The notes under the pieces: generated by a model | Told to the model about the DNA's origin: nothing | Databases searched by the model: none | What the model saw: only the letters and a program-made list of their open reading frames with translations | Part shown: positions 8,144-16,070 of the stretch, piece by piece | Layout of the letters: each line of letters opens with the position of its first letter | Numbering within the stretch: the first letter of the stretch is position 1 | Assembly: GCA_018818835.1 (NCBI GenBank) | Contig: JAHIRD010000150.1 | Location: 56,730-120,729, forward strand | DNA: 64,000 bases | Source of the DNA: Pseudomonadota bacterium | GTDB lineage: Bacteria > Desulfobacterota > Desulfobacteria > Desulfobacterales > Desulfolunaceae | Direction: 5' to 3' | Made by a program: the position numbers and the translations under genes

Positions 8144-10525
8144 GTGAAAAAGCATGTGGGAATATGTGTCATACTTAGTTTGATTATGCTTGCGATCTAC
8201 GGTCAGGTTCGACATCATGGGTTTATCAATTATGATGATCAGGATTATGTCACGGAAAACAACCATACCCAAATGGGGTTGACCGCTGAATCTGTTACCT
8301 GGGCTTTTTCCCTCAATGAAAATGATCTGACCTATTATCATCCCCTGACCTATCTGGCCCATATGCTTGATTGCCAGTTGTTCGGTGTGAACAGCGGATA
8401 TCATCATCTGTCCAATCTTTTGATACATATTTTTAACGCTTTGTTACTGTACGCCGCTCTTTATACCATGACTGGAGCCGTGTATCGGAGCGCCTTTGTT
8501 GCCTTACTCTTTGCCGTTCATCCCATGGGGGTTGATTCCGTGGCCTGGATTGCCCAGAAAAAGACACTGCTTGTGACCACCTTCTGGTTGCTTTCGATCA
8601 TGGCGTATACCCGCTATGCGAAACGCGGAGGAGTCAGAAATTATCTTCTGGTGTGTCTGATGGTGATCATGGGTTTGCTGACAAAGCCCGTGATGGTAAC
8701 CATCCCCCTTGTATTTTTGCTTCTGGATTTCTGGCCGCTGAATCGCCTGAAGAAAAAGGATTCAAGCCAGGGGACTGAAACAGAAAGACGTCCTTCTCAG
8801 CATCCCTGGACACGACTTCTTGTTGAAAAAATACCCTTTGCTTTTTTTGTGGCATTGTGGGGAATCACGCCATTTATTTCCAAGCATGTCAGGGTAAAGA
8901 ACATCTCCCTTGATGTGGTTCCCATGGGGCTTCGCTTTAAGAACGCCGTGATATCCTACGGGGTGTATTTAAAAAAATGTTTTTGGCCCCTTGATTTGAG
9001 CGTTATTTACCCCTATCCCCGGGAAGCGTCACTTTTTGCTGCCTTGTTATGTTTGTTCGCCTTGGTTATAGTATCCGCTTTTGTTATCCTATACCGACGG
9101 AAAATGCCCTTTCTTGTGACCGGATGGTTTGTTTTTCTGATTGTTCTTGTTCCGTTTCTGGGCATTGTCCAGGGGGCTGTCTGGCCGGCCTATGCAGACA
9201 GATTCGCCTATGTCCCCCTGATCGGGATCTATATAATAATCGCCTGGGGCGGATATGATATCATCCGCGTGTTCAATGTAAAACCATGGCTTTATATTCC
9301 CTTGGGTCTGGGATGGATTTGTTTTCTTTCCCTGCTATCCTTCAGGCAAACGGGCTATTGGAAGGACAGTATCCGTCTTTATACCCATGCCCTTGAAATC
9401 ACCGAGCGCAATTATCTGGCATACAATAATTTAGGGATCGCCCTTGATGAAAAGGCCTTGTCTGATAAGGCACAAAAACAGTATTACCTGTCTTTATGGG
9501 CAAAACCGGGTTTCAGCCTTGCCCACCATAATCTTGCCTTAAATTTTCTAAAACAGGGCATGATGGATAAGGCAAAAGAGCACTTTGGTTTATCTCTTAT
9601 CTCAAATCCCCACAACCCGGTTGCCAAATATAATTTGGGCTCCATGTCCATGGCTGAGCAGCGCTTTGATGATGCCATTGATTATTTTCAAGGTGCCATC
9701 GCTGATAAGCCTGATTTTTCAGACGCCCATAACAACTTGGGGGTTCTTCTTCTGAACAAGGGATTGAAACATGATGCGGCAGAGCATTTTAAACAGGCAC
9801 TGATATCGGACCCAAACCATAGTGAAGCCCTGTGCAATCTCGGCAATGCTCTTTTTGACATGGGACGTCCGGATCATGGCGTGATGTGTTTTAAGAGGGC
9901 CCTATCCCTTGATCCAAAGAATATCAGGGCATTGAATGACCTGGGTGTGATATTCGCGTCCACAGGCAACTGGCCCCAGGCGGAAAAAATGTTCAACACG
10001 GTCCTTGAGCTTGACCCTGACAATGCCTATGCACAGGAAAATCGCCAATTGATTTATAATGAAAAAAAGATCGTTGAAGATGAATATGCCCAGGCAGGCC
10101 ATGCCCTTGAACAGGCCCCGGACAATATGGACGCCCTGGGTCGTCTTGCCCGATTGAGTGGTTTGCTGAACAAAACCCATGAGTGCGAATCACTCTACAT
10201 GAAAATGCTGGACATGGATCCAGGTAATGGCCCTGCCATCACAGGGCTTGCCCAAATCTATGAGGATGGGGCCCAGTATGATAAAGCCATTATGTATTAT
10301 CATAAGCTGGCTGAAAACCATGGGGATCAACGCGCCGAGGCTTACTATGCCATGGCCTGCATGTTTGCTCTGGAAAACCATGAAAACGACGCGGTCTCAT
10401 GGTTGCAAAAAGCCGCAGATTCAGGGTTTTCCGACTGGAATTCTCTGATGCTTGACCGGCGGTTGGACACGATACGTTCCTCAAAGCTCTTTCGGGAGTT
10501 TTTAACTGTGGCGGGTCTGAATTGA
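8144..10525 (+). CDS. TMTC-like membrane protein: GT-C type core with TPR tail
   Basis: A 793-aa protein with about ten to twelve membrane helices in residues 1-430 and TPR repeats in residues 430-760. The first lumenal loop has GFINYDDQDYVTEN and later YHPLTYLAHMLDC, RSAFVALLFAVHPMGVDSVAWIAQ and LLTKPVMVTIPLVFLLLDFWPL. These are hallmarks of bacterial TMTC-like proteins, relatives of the eukaryotic O-mannosyltransferases TMTC1-4. The paired Asp after the first helix is where GT-C enzymes keep their catalytic acid. The start is GTG at 8144 without a clear ribosome binding site. It sits among exported signature proteins and faces a paralogue at 10699-13062. I infer lipid-linked sugar transfer to secreted proteins; the family's bacterial function is not firmly established. 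Confidence 0.75.
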   Translation: MKKHVGICVILSLIMLAIYGQVRHHGFINYDDQDYVTENNHTQMGLTAESVTWAFSLNENDLTYYHPLTYLAHMLDCQLFGVNSGYHHLSNLLIHIFNALLLYAALYTMTGAVYRSAFVALLFAVHPMGVDSVAWIAQKKTLLVTTFWLLSIMAYTRYAKRGGVRNYLLVCLMVIMGLLTKPVMVTIPLVFLLLDFWPLNRLKKKDSSQGTETERRPSQHPWTRLLVEKIPFAFFVALWGITPFISKHVRVKNISLDVVPMGLRFKNAVISYGVYLKKCFWPLDLSVIYPYPREASLFAALLCLFALVIVSAFVILYRRKMPFLVTGWFVFLIVLVPFLGIVQGAVWPAYADRFAYVPLIGIYIIIAWGGYDIIRVFNVKPWLYIPLGLGWICFLSLLSFRQTGYWKDSIRLYTHALEITERNYLAYNNLGIALDEKALSDKAQKQYYLSLWAKPGFSLAHHNLALNFLKQGMMDKAKEHFGLSLISNPHNPVAKYNLGSMSMAEQRFDDAIDYFQGAIADKPDFSDAHNNLGVLLLNKGLKHDAAEHFKQALISDPNHSEALCNLGNALFDMGRPDHGVMCFKRALSLDPKNIRALNDLGVIFASTGNWPQAEKMFNTVLELDPDNAYAQENRQLIYNEKKIVEDEYAQAGHALEQAPDNMDALGRLARLSGLLNKTHECESLYMKMLDMDPGNGPAITGLAQIYEDGAQYDKAIMYYHKLAENHGDQRAEAYYAMACMFALENHENDAVSWLQKAADSGFSDWNSLMLDRRLDTIRSSKLFREFLTVAGLN

Positions 10526-10548
10526 TCCTTACAGGATATTGTCGCCGC

Positions 10549-10655
10549 CTCGTTCCCAGGCTCCTGCCTGGGAATGCATACCCGGAGGCTCTTGCCTCCA
10601 GAGGCATGGCTGGAGCCATGCCCTATACACTCCCAGGCAGGAGCCTGGGAGCGAG
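10549..10655. repeat. Palindromic element, family B, copy 1
   Basis: An approximately 107-bp element bounded by 28-bp inverted repeats (CTCGTTCCCAGGCTCCTG and its near-complement). Internal nested hairpins include GGAGGCTCTTGCCTCC. It lies between the two convergent TMTC-like genes, where it can fold on both strands and may serve as a bidirectional terminator. A second copy is at 38859-38964. Confidence 0.75.
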
Positions 10656-10698
10656 GAGCATAGAACACTTTTTTTCTTTAACGGCTATTGATCGAAAT

Positions 10699-13062
10699 TT
10701 ATTGTAGAGGAATAATTGGCCTGTCCCCAATTTTATTTGGTGTTTTTGTCAGCTGTTGAAACGCCTTGGACTCTCTTATCCTGTCAAAATCATGATCTTT
10801 CTTAACATAATCAATCAGATTCACATCCGCATCCATGGCTTTTTTTAAGTGGGCAACCGATGTCACAGGGTCGTTCATCAAGGCATGAATGCAGGCCATG
10901 TTGTACTGAATACTAGTCTCATAGCGTGGGTCCATAGGGCGGATCTTCTCAAGGATGGACAGTGCCTGGGCATAGTTCCCCTGGAGTCTGAACAGGGTTG
11001 AAAGGTGCTGATATGCTTTAATTATTCCTGGGGTGATCGTTTCCGATTGAAGGATTTTATCCAGGTGGCTGAGGATCTCTTCGGGATTATCGGGCAGGTG
11101 TTGATTTTGGGTAAAAGGCAAGGCCCCTTTGATCAGATCCAGGGACTTTTCAAAGAGGCGCTGGTCCATGGTGGCGACCTCCAGATTAAGACGGGCTTCG
11201 TGATAGGTCTCATTGAGTTCTATGGCTTTGTTAAATTGACGGATGCCCTCTGTATAATCACCCAAACGGACAAGACAGATGCCCAGGCGGTTAAGGGCCT
11301 GGGGTGAATCAGGCTCAAGTGCCACGGTTTTTCCGGCATAATATAGGGCTTTTTTATAATCATTTCGGTCCATGAGAAGATCTGCATAGGCTCCGTGACC
11401 TTGTCCATGCCTCGGATCGTGGGAAAGAAGTTCCAGAAATCGTTGTTCAGCTTCTTCCCTGCGTTTTTCATGGGATAAAAACAGGGCATAGTTATAAAGG
11501 ATGTCATCCTTTTTATCGGCGTAAATCAGAGCTGTTTCATAAAGTTCTTTGACCGTTTTTTTTCCGGATGTCTTGTCAAGGATTTTAGCCTTCATCAGGT
11601 AGGCTTTGGTAAACCCGGGATTGCGTGTGAGAACATGATTGAAATAGTTGAGAGCCTCATTCTCCCGGCCTGTCTCAGCAAGGCAAAGGCCCATGTTATA
11701 ATTTGCATCCACATGATCCGGTTCGTTTTCAAGAATGATTTTCAAATGGTTTTCAGCCAGATCATAGTTCTTTTTATTCATGAATTCCGTTGCAATGTTC
11801 TGGTGGGGGAGGGCATGGTAGCCTATGACGGTGAGGGCTTTTTCAAAAACCCGGATACTGTCTTTCCAGTATGAAACCTGAGTTTTTGCTGTATAGCCGA
11901 GCCAAAGAAGAAAACAAAGGGCCAGGCCTGTTGGAATCAGACGGAATCGCATATTCTTTCCGGACCATTCAGGGAAGATCCAGGCCGTGAGCATGCAAAG
12001 CCCCATATACGGAATATAGGCCCATCGGTCAGCCATTTCCGGCCATAAGGTGCCAAGAATCAAACCCGATGTGGGGAAAAGCGTCCCTGCAAACCAGAGC
12101 CAGCCGATTAATAAAAAGGGTTTTCGGGTGTATTTAAAACAGGCCCACAGGGTGATTGATAAAAGAAAAATCAGGGCGGCCATTGAATGCACCAAAGGGA
12201 CATGGGTGGGATAGGGATAGAGGATGGCCAAATCATGGGGCATATAAAAGTTAAAGACATATTTTGAGTAGGACACCAGGGCATTGGATATGCGAAGTCC
12301 ATAGGACACCATGTCCGGTGTGGTTTCATTGGAAAGGAGCGTCTCGGATAAAAGGGGCGTTACACACCAGAGGGCTGTGATAATAAACAGGGGAATTTTT
12401 TCCTTGATCAGGGAAATAAGGGAATGGGTCCGTATCCGTTCAAGGGGCCAGATATCAAGTAGCACAAGGGCACATGGAAAGGTGACCATCACCGGTTTGG
12501 TTAAAAGACCCAGGGAAAAAAGGAGAATGACAGGCAGATAGCGGACCCGTGATGGTTTCCTAATGTAATAAAGGTAGGCCCCCATGCCCAGAAGCCAGAA
12601 ACAGGCAGAAAGGATGGTTTTTCTTTCGGATATCCAGGTCACGGCATCGACATTGACGGGGTGCAAGACAAAGATGGCTGCTGCAAAAGCGCTTCTCCAT
12701 GTGGCCCCTGTCATGGCATTTAAGATAAGGAATAGAAGAATCGCATTAAATCCGTGGATCAGCACACTTGTTCGGTGATGTTTACCAGGGTCAAGGCCGA
12801 ACCATTGGCAGTCGGCCATATGGGAAATCCAGGCCACGGGTTGATAGTACATGCAGATATCACTGTGAATGCCAAAGGCCCAGGCCAGGCTCTCATAAGT
12901 AAGGCCGTCTTGAACCGCTGGATTTGCCGTCACATAGACAGGATCATCGAAATTTATGAAATCAAAATGGAGGGTCTGATGATAAACAAAGGCAAGGGCA
13001 GAGGCGATGAACAGAACAATGAGACCGTTTATTTTCAGCCGGTGGATCAGGGGTTTATTCAT
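10699..13062 (-). CDS. TMTC-like membrane protein with TPR tail (paralogue)
   Basis: 787 aa from ATG 13062, which has AAGGA five bases upstream. The frame is open further (to 13221), but that extension covers the divergent promoter and operator, so I do not use it. The membrane domain carries FDFINFDDPVYVT, YQPVAWISHMADC, RSAFAAAIFVLHPVNVDAVTWIS and LLTKPVMVTFPCALVLLDIWPL, the same landmarks as the 8144 protein. A long TPR region (about residues 420-720) follows. It is convergent with its paralogue and divergent from the small signature protein at 13258, with an operator-like site in the shared upstream region. The likely role is sugar transfer or another modification of exported proteins. 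The function is inferred. Confidence 0.75.
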   Translation of the reverse strand: MNKPLIHRLKINGLIVLFIASALAFVYHQTLHFDFINFDDPVYVTANPAVQDGLTYESLAWAFGIHSDICMYYQPVAWISHMADCQWFGLDPGKHHRTSVLIHGFNAILLFLILNAMTGATWRSAFAAAIFVLHPVNVDAVTWISERKTILSACFWLLGMGAYLYYIRKPSRVRYLPVILLFSLGLLTKPVMVTFPCALVLLDIWPLERIRTHSLISLIKEKIPLFIITALWCVTPLLSETLLSNETTPDMVSYGLRISNALVSYSKYVFNFYMPHDLAILYPYPTHVPLVHSMAALIFLLSITLWACFKYTRKPFLLIGWLWFAGTLFPTSGLILGTLWPEMADRWAYIPYMGLCMLTAWIFPEWSGKNMRFRLIPTGLALCFLLWLGYTAKTQVSYWKDSIRVFEKALTVIGYHALPHQNIATEFMNKKNYDLAENHLKIILENEPDHVDANYNMGLCLAETGRENEALNYFNHVLTRNPGFTKAYLMKAKILDKTSGKKTVKELYETALIYADKKDDILYNYALFLSHEKRREEAEQRFLELLSHDPRHGQGHGAYADLLMDRNDYKKALYYAGKTVALEPDSPQALNRLGICLVRLGDYTEGIRQFNKAIELNETYHEARLNLEVATMDQRLFEKSLDLIKGALPFTQNQHLPDNPEEILSHLDKILQSETITPGIIKAYQHLSTLFRLQGNYAQALSILEKIRPMDPRYETSIQYNMACIHALMNDPVTSVAHLKKAMDADVNLIDYVKKDHDFDRIRESKAFQQLTKTPNKIGDRPIIPLQ

Positions 13063-13187
13063 GGAATCCTTAAGGGGCATCCTGTTTTTTTGTTCATCAA
13101 CAATAACAGGAATGTTTGCACGGATTCGAATTGATTTCAAGGGGCTTTGCGAAAAAATATTTTTCTTGACCATGTGCATAAGATTTG

Positions 13188-13216
13188 TTAACAATGAATC
13201 AGATAAACAATGTTCA
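13188..13216. promoter_or_regulatory. Putative TetR operator, copy 6, in a divergent promoter
   Basis: TAAACA-A-TGTTCA (13204-13216) matches the palindrome with one mismatch, and a weaker half-site TTAACA-A-TGAATC (13188-13200) lies 16 bp away. It sits 41 bp before the ATG at 13258 and about 140 bp before the TMTC-like start at 13062, so one repressor could control both directions. Confidence 0.5.
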
Positions 13217-13257
13217 TGCAACTAATTCATTTTTAGTGTGACAGCCAAGGTGCTTTT

Positions 13258-13803
13258 ATGAAAACAGTGCGTTTTATCATGTTTGTTGTTCTCATGGCCA
13301 TAATACCGACTGCTGCATTCTCCATTGAAAGTCTTTCTGAAGAAGACCTGGATCAAGTGACGGCGAAAGAAGGCGTGACGATTTTTCTTGAAGGAAAAAT
13401 CACGGTGACTCAGGAATTTACGAATATCGGTATTGGTGATGATGACGGCATTGGTGGTGTGACAGAGGCGGGATGGCTTGTGATGGACAGCGGGGGCGAG
13501 AACTCAGCGGTAGAAATCTCCTTGAATGATGCGAAAATTGAGATTGACGTGGCATCGACCATGGATAACCCATTTGATTGGAATAATGATGGAGAGCCTG
13601 ATATTCCTGCTTACACATCCTTTGTCCGGTTTAATCTGCCTCGAAACATTGCGATCAATACCTTTCTTGCAAATGGATACCATCTGTACGTGAACAATGA
13701 ATACTCAACGATAGGCGCGAGCTATATAGGGGAACTTCGAATCAGCGATTTCCAGATCATGGTCAACAGCACTCCCACGAAACTTTATATTCACGGGCAT
13801 TGA
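13258..13803 (+). CDS. Small exported protein with VTAKEGVT signature (paralogue 3)
   Basis: A 181-aa protein with a signal peptide (residues 1-21, ending AAFS) and IESLSEEDLDQVTAKEGVT (residues 23-41). GDDDGIGGVTEAGWLVMDSG aligns with the Gly/Asp segment of the 4146 and 4894 proteins. The C-terminus, LYIHGH, parallels MFIFPH and VYIYPH of those proteins. AAGGTG precedes the ATG. The gene is flanked by an operator-like palindrome upstream and a perfect terminator downstream, so it is monocistronic. It is separated from its paralogues by the two TMTC-like genes, which ties those genes to the exported family. Confidence 0.8.
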   Translation: MKTVRFIMFVVLMAIIPTAAFSIESLSEEDLDQVTAKEGVTIFLEGKITVTQEFTNIGIGDDDGIGGVTEAGWLVMDSGGENSAVEISLNDAKIEIDVASTMDNPFDWNNDGEPDIPAYTSFVRFNLPRNIAINTFLANGYHLYVNNEYSTIGASYIGELRISDFQIMVNSTPTKLYIHGH

Positions 13804-13828
13804 TCAATAACGTATTCGCACTGTTTGG

Positions 13829-13866
13829 GCCGGTGTTTTTCTTAGAAAAACACCGGCTTTTTTTTG
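13829..13866 (+). terminator. Rho-independent terminator
   Basis: A perfect stem GCCGGTGTTTTTC / its complement with loop TTAG is followed by nine Ts, 25 bp after the stop of the 13258 gene. Confidence 0.9.
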
Positions 13867-13942
13867 TTGAAAAAAAGCAGTGTAACCTTGAAGGCTCAAA
13901 GATCACAAAGAAAAAAAACCTGTATGGCTGTCCCCCCGTTTA

Positions 13943-13966
13943 ATATGGGTCCCATGGGACCCATAT
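13943..13966. repeat. 24-bp perfect palindrome
   Basis: ATATGGGTCCCA followed directly by its reverse complement. The same TATGGGAC / GTCCCATA words recur in short runs at 28128-28150 and 63070-63131, so this is probably a minimal member of a dispersed simple-palindrome family. Confidence 0.6.
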
Positions 13967-13985
13967 GTTCCAATTGTATCTATTG

Positions 13986-14009
13986 CATGTTGACAAGGGC
14001 CTCAACATG
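13986..14009. promoter_or_regulatory. Inverted repeat, probable toxin-antitoxin operator
   Basis: CATGTTGA-N8-TCAACATG is a perfect 8-bp inverted repeat 44 bp upstream of the antitoxin start. The left arm overlaps a TTGACA -35 hexamer (13990-13995). Antitoxins of this kind usually repress their own promoter. Confidence 0.55.
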
Positions 14010-14052
14010 TGAAATTTATTAAGTATAAACTAAAACTATCAAGGTGGTGGCT

Positions 14053-14277
14053 ATGAATATAAATGATATTTCCATATTTGACTTAAGTCCAACAGAAAAA
14101 CTGCAATTGGTAGAAGATCTATGGGATGACCTGGCTGCCACCCCTAAGGATATCCCCCTCCATGAGTGGCAAAAAAAAGAGCTGGATAGGAGAAAATCAA
14201 ATCTCTTGAGCAAGCCAGCGTCCGGGCTTTCGTGGGATCAGGTTAAAAAGAACATTCGAAGACAATATGGCCGTTGA
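14053..14277 (+). CDS. Addiction-module antitoxin component (TIGR02574-like)
   Basis: A 74-aa protein from ATG 14053, with AAGGTGG just upstream; an in-frame GTG at 14044 is inside the ribosome binding site. The sequence LSPTEKLQLVEDLWDDLAATP and the tail SWDQVKKNIRR are typical of the 'putative addiction module component' family that pairs with RelE/ParE toxins. Its end overlaps the start of the toxin frame by 11 bases. The partner toxin is interrupted, so this antitoxin may now be an orphan. Confidence 0.85.
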   Translation: MNINDISIFDLSPTEKLQLVEDLWDDLAATPKDIPLHEWQKKELDRRKSNLLSKPASGLSWDQVKKNIRRQYGR

Positions 14278-14563
14278 TCTGGTCATCACTCCTGAAGCCC
14301 AGGAGGACATCGCTGATGCATATCGCTGGTACGAAGACAGACGTTCCGGCTTGGGTGAATAATTCCTTAGTTGCGTAGAGGCCAGTATTCAGGCAATTGT
14401 CCGCATGCCTGATCTCTATCCAATGATACATGATGAGTATCGTAGGTCTTTGTTAAGACGATTCCCTTATGCTATTTTTTTTGAATACAACGATGATCAA
14501 GTGATTGTTTACAGTATTTTCCAAACGTCACAAAATCCTCAAAAATGGCGGAATCGTCTATAG
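14267..14563 (+). pseudogene. RelE/ParE family toxin interrupted by an in-frame TAA
   Basis: The frame reads MAVDLVITPEAQEDIADAY, then RWYEDRRSGLGE, a stop (TAA, 14360-14362), then FLSCVEASIQAIVRMPDLYP and on to KWRNRL with TAG at 14561-14563. Both halves are in the same frame and together make a normal 98-codon ParE-type toxin. The position of the stop is normally Glu in this family (GLGEEFL), so one change GAA to TAA explains it. No frameshift is needed. It is probably inactive. Confidence 0.85.
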
Positions 14564-14666
14564 TAAAGATTCTTTGAAGAAAAATCGGGAAAAACCAGGG
14601 GAATAATACCATATAATATCCACCCAACCATGCCGCACCGATCTCATCGTCTTCTTCACCCAAGCC

Positions 14667-16070
14667 TCAAAGCCTAAGCAAATCAAAGGCAAACCAAAAC
14701 CATTTGGAGATCTGGTAAGATTTTCGGGGGATTTTAAGGAAAACCCGGATCAGACGAAGGGGCGAGTAAAACCTCAGATAGGCCATTTTCTGGAGTCGTC
14801 CCACCTTGTAACCGGTGGCTTTTTCATAAAAGGAGGTGGAGGACTGATAGCTTCCCGTGAGGTCCTTGTCCATGACGTCCAGGTGTTTTTTGGCCATATC
14901 ATGAAGCTCTGTGTTTTCAAAGGGGACAACCACAAAGAAACTGGCCATGCTGAGTTTTGACTGGATGGCGGTTTGGACGGTGAGTTTCATTTCGGCAATC
15001 TCTTCGCCGGGAAAACCCAGCATGAAAAAGCCCCGGGTGATCAGGCCCTGCTTTTCTGCAAAGGCGATGTTATCCATGACCTTGGCGATATTAAGATGTT
15101 TTCGGATCAGGGTCTGAATACGTGCGGCACCGCTTTCAATGGCCAGGGTGAGCATGTAGGCCCCTGCTTTTTTGAGAATCAGGATATCCTCGTACTCAAG
15201 AATATCGCCCCTGAGCCCGTTGGGAAAGGCGATTTTGATGGTCATGCCGCTTTGAATGATTTTGTTGCAGATCTCATGCATGCGTGGCCTGTCAAGATTA
15301 AACACATCGTCGATGATATGGAATTCCCGAACCTGATAGCGATTATAAAGATATCGTATTTCAGCGACAAAATGTTCAGCACTCCGTTTCCGGAGTTTTT
15401 TGCCGAACATGGAATGGCAATAGACACAGCGGTAGGGGCAAGCCCTGGAACTGATCACCGAGGCATGCCGTTTTTCCGCCAGGATCCCGTTGAACTGGAG
15501 GCGGCTTCCCCAGTAATCCTTGAAATCAATCAAGGCATAGTCCGGTGTGGGAATGCTGTCCAGATTTTCAATATAATCCTCTTTTTCAGTAAGGACCGTC
15601 CCATGCTCCGCTTTGTAGGCGATGCCTTTTACCTGGCGGATATCGCCGCCTTTGGCAAAGGCTTCAACAAGTTTTAAAAGGCTTTTTTCCCCTTCACCGA
15701 TGATGGCATAGTCGATTCTGTTTTCACTTAAAATGGATTCGGCGTTGGATGTTGCGTATGGACCGCCGATGATTAAAAGAGCATCGGGTGCATGGGCCTT
15801 TATAAACTCCACATTGTCGGAAAGAAATTGATGCTCAAAGGCCAGGGTGCTGATCCCTATGATATGTGGCTTTACCTCACGCAGTTTTTTTTTCAATGCC
15901 TGGTGCTTGTCTGTGATGATTCTCAGATCGATCAGGGATACATCAACCTTGCTACCAAGGTTTTTTTTCAGGTATCCGGACAGGTAAAGCACGCCCAGGG
16001 GCACATCAAAGGCCTGGTTCGGGGCATATCCGTAGGTCTTGACAAAAAGTATCCGGATCGCGTTGCTCAT
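14667..16070 (-). CDS. B12-binding-fold radical SAM enzyme (cluster copy 1)
   Basis: A 467-aa protein with an N-terminal cobalamin-binding-like Rossmann domain (about residues 5-140, containing IIGISTLAFEH and IIGGPYATSNA) and a radical SAM domain with CPYRCVYC (C211, C215, C218). The DxHxxG base-off motif is not evident, as in many BchE/HpnP-like relatives. The C-terminal 60 residues are helical and basic (FYSPLRLIRVFLKIPRK) and closely resemble those of the paralogue at 18164-19648. It overlaps the methyltransferase gene upstream by 4 bp, so it is last in a minus-strand operon. The substrate is unknown; such enzymes often methylate or rearrange lipids, tetrapyrroles or peptides. Confidence 0.85.
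   Translation of the reverse strand: MSNAIRILFVKTYGYAPNQAFDVPLGVLYLSGYLKKNLGSKVDVSLIDLRIITDKHQALKKKLREVKPHIIGISTLAFEHQFLSDNVEFIKAHAPDALLIIGGPYATSNAESILSENRIDYAIIGEGEKSLLKLVEAFAKGGDIRQVKGIAYKAEHGTVLTEKEDYIENLDSIPTPDYALIDFKDYWGSRLQFNGILAEKRHASVISSRACPYRCVYCHSMFGKKLRKRSAEHFVAEIRYLYNRYQVREFHIIDDVFNLDRPRMHEICNKIIQSGMTIKIAFPNGLRGDILEYEDILILKKAGAYMLTLAIESGAARIQTLIRKHLNIAKVMDNIAFAEKQGLITRGFFMLGFPGEEIAEMKLTVQTAIQSKLSMASFFVVVPFENTELHDMAKKHLDVMDKDLTGSYQSSTSFYEKATGYKVGRLQKMAYLRFYSPLRLIRVFLKIPRKSYQISKWFWFAFDLLRL

Noticed and set aside
13062..13221. Longer start for the second TMTC-like protein
   Set aside because: The extra segment overlaps the divergent promoter and operator; ATG 13062 has a good ribosome binding site and starts just before the first membrane helix.
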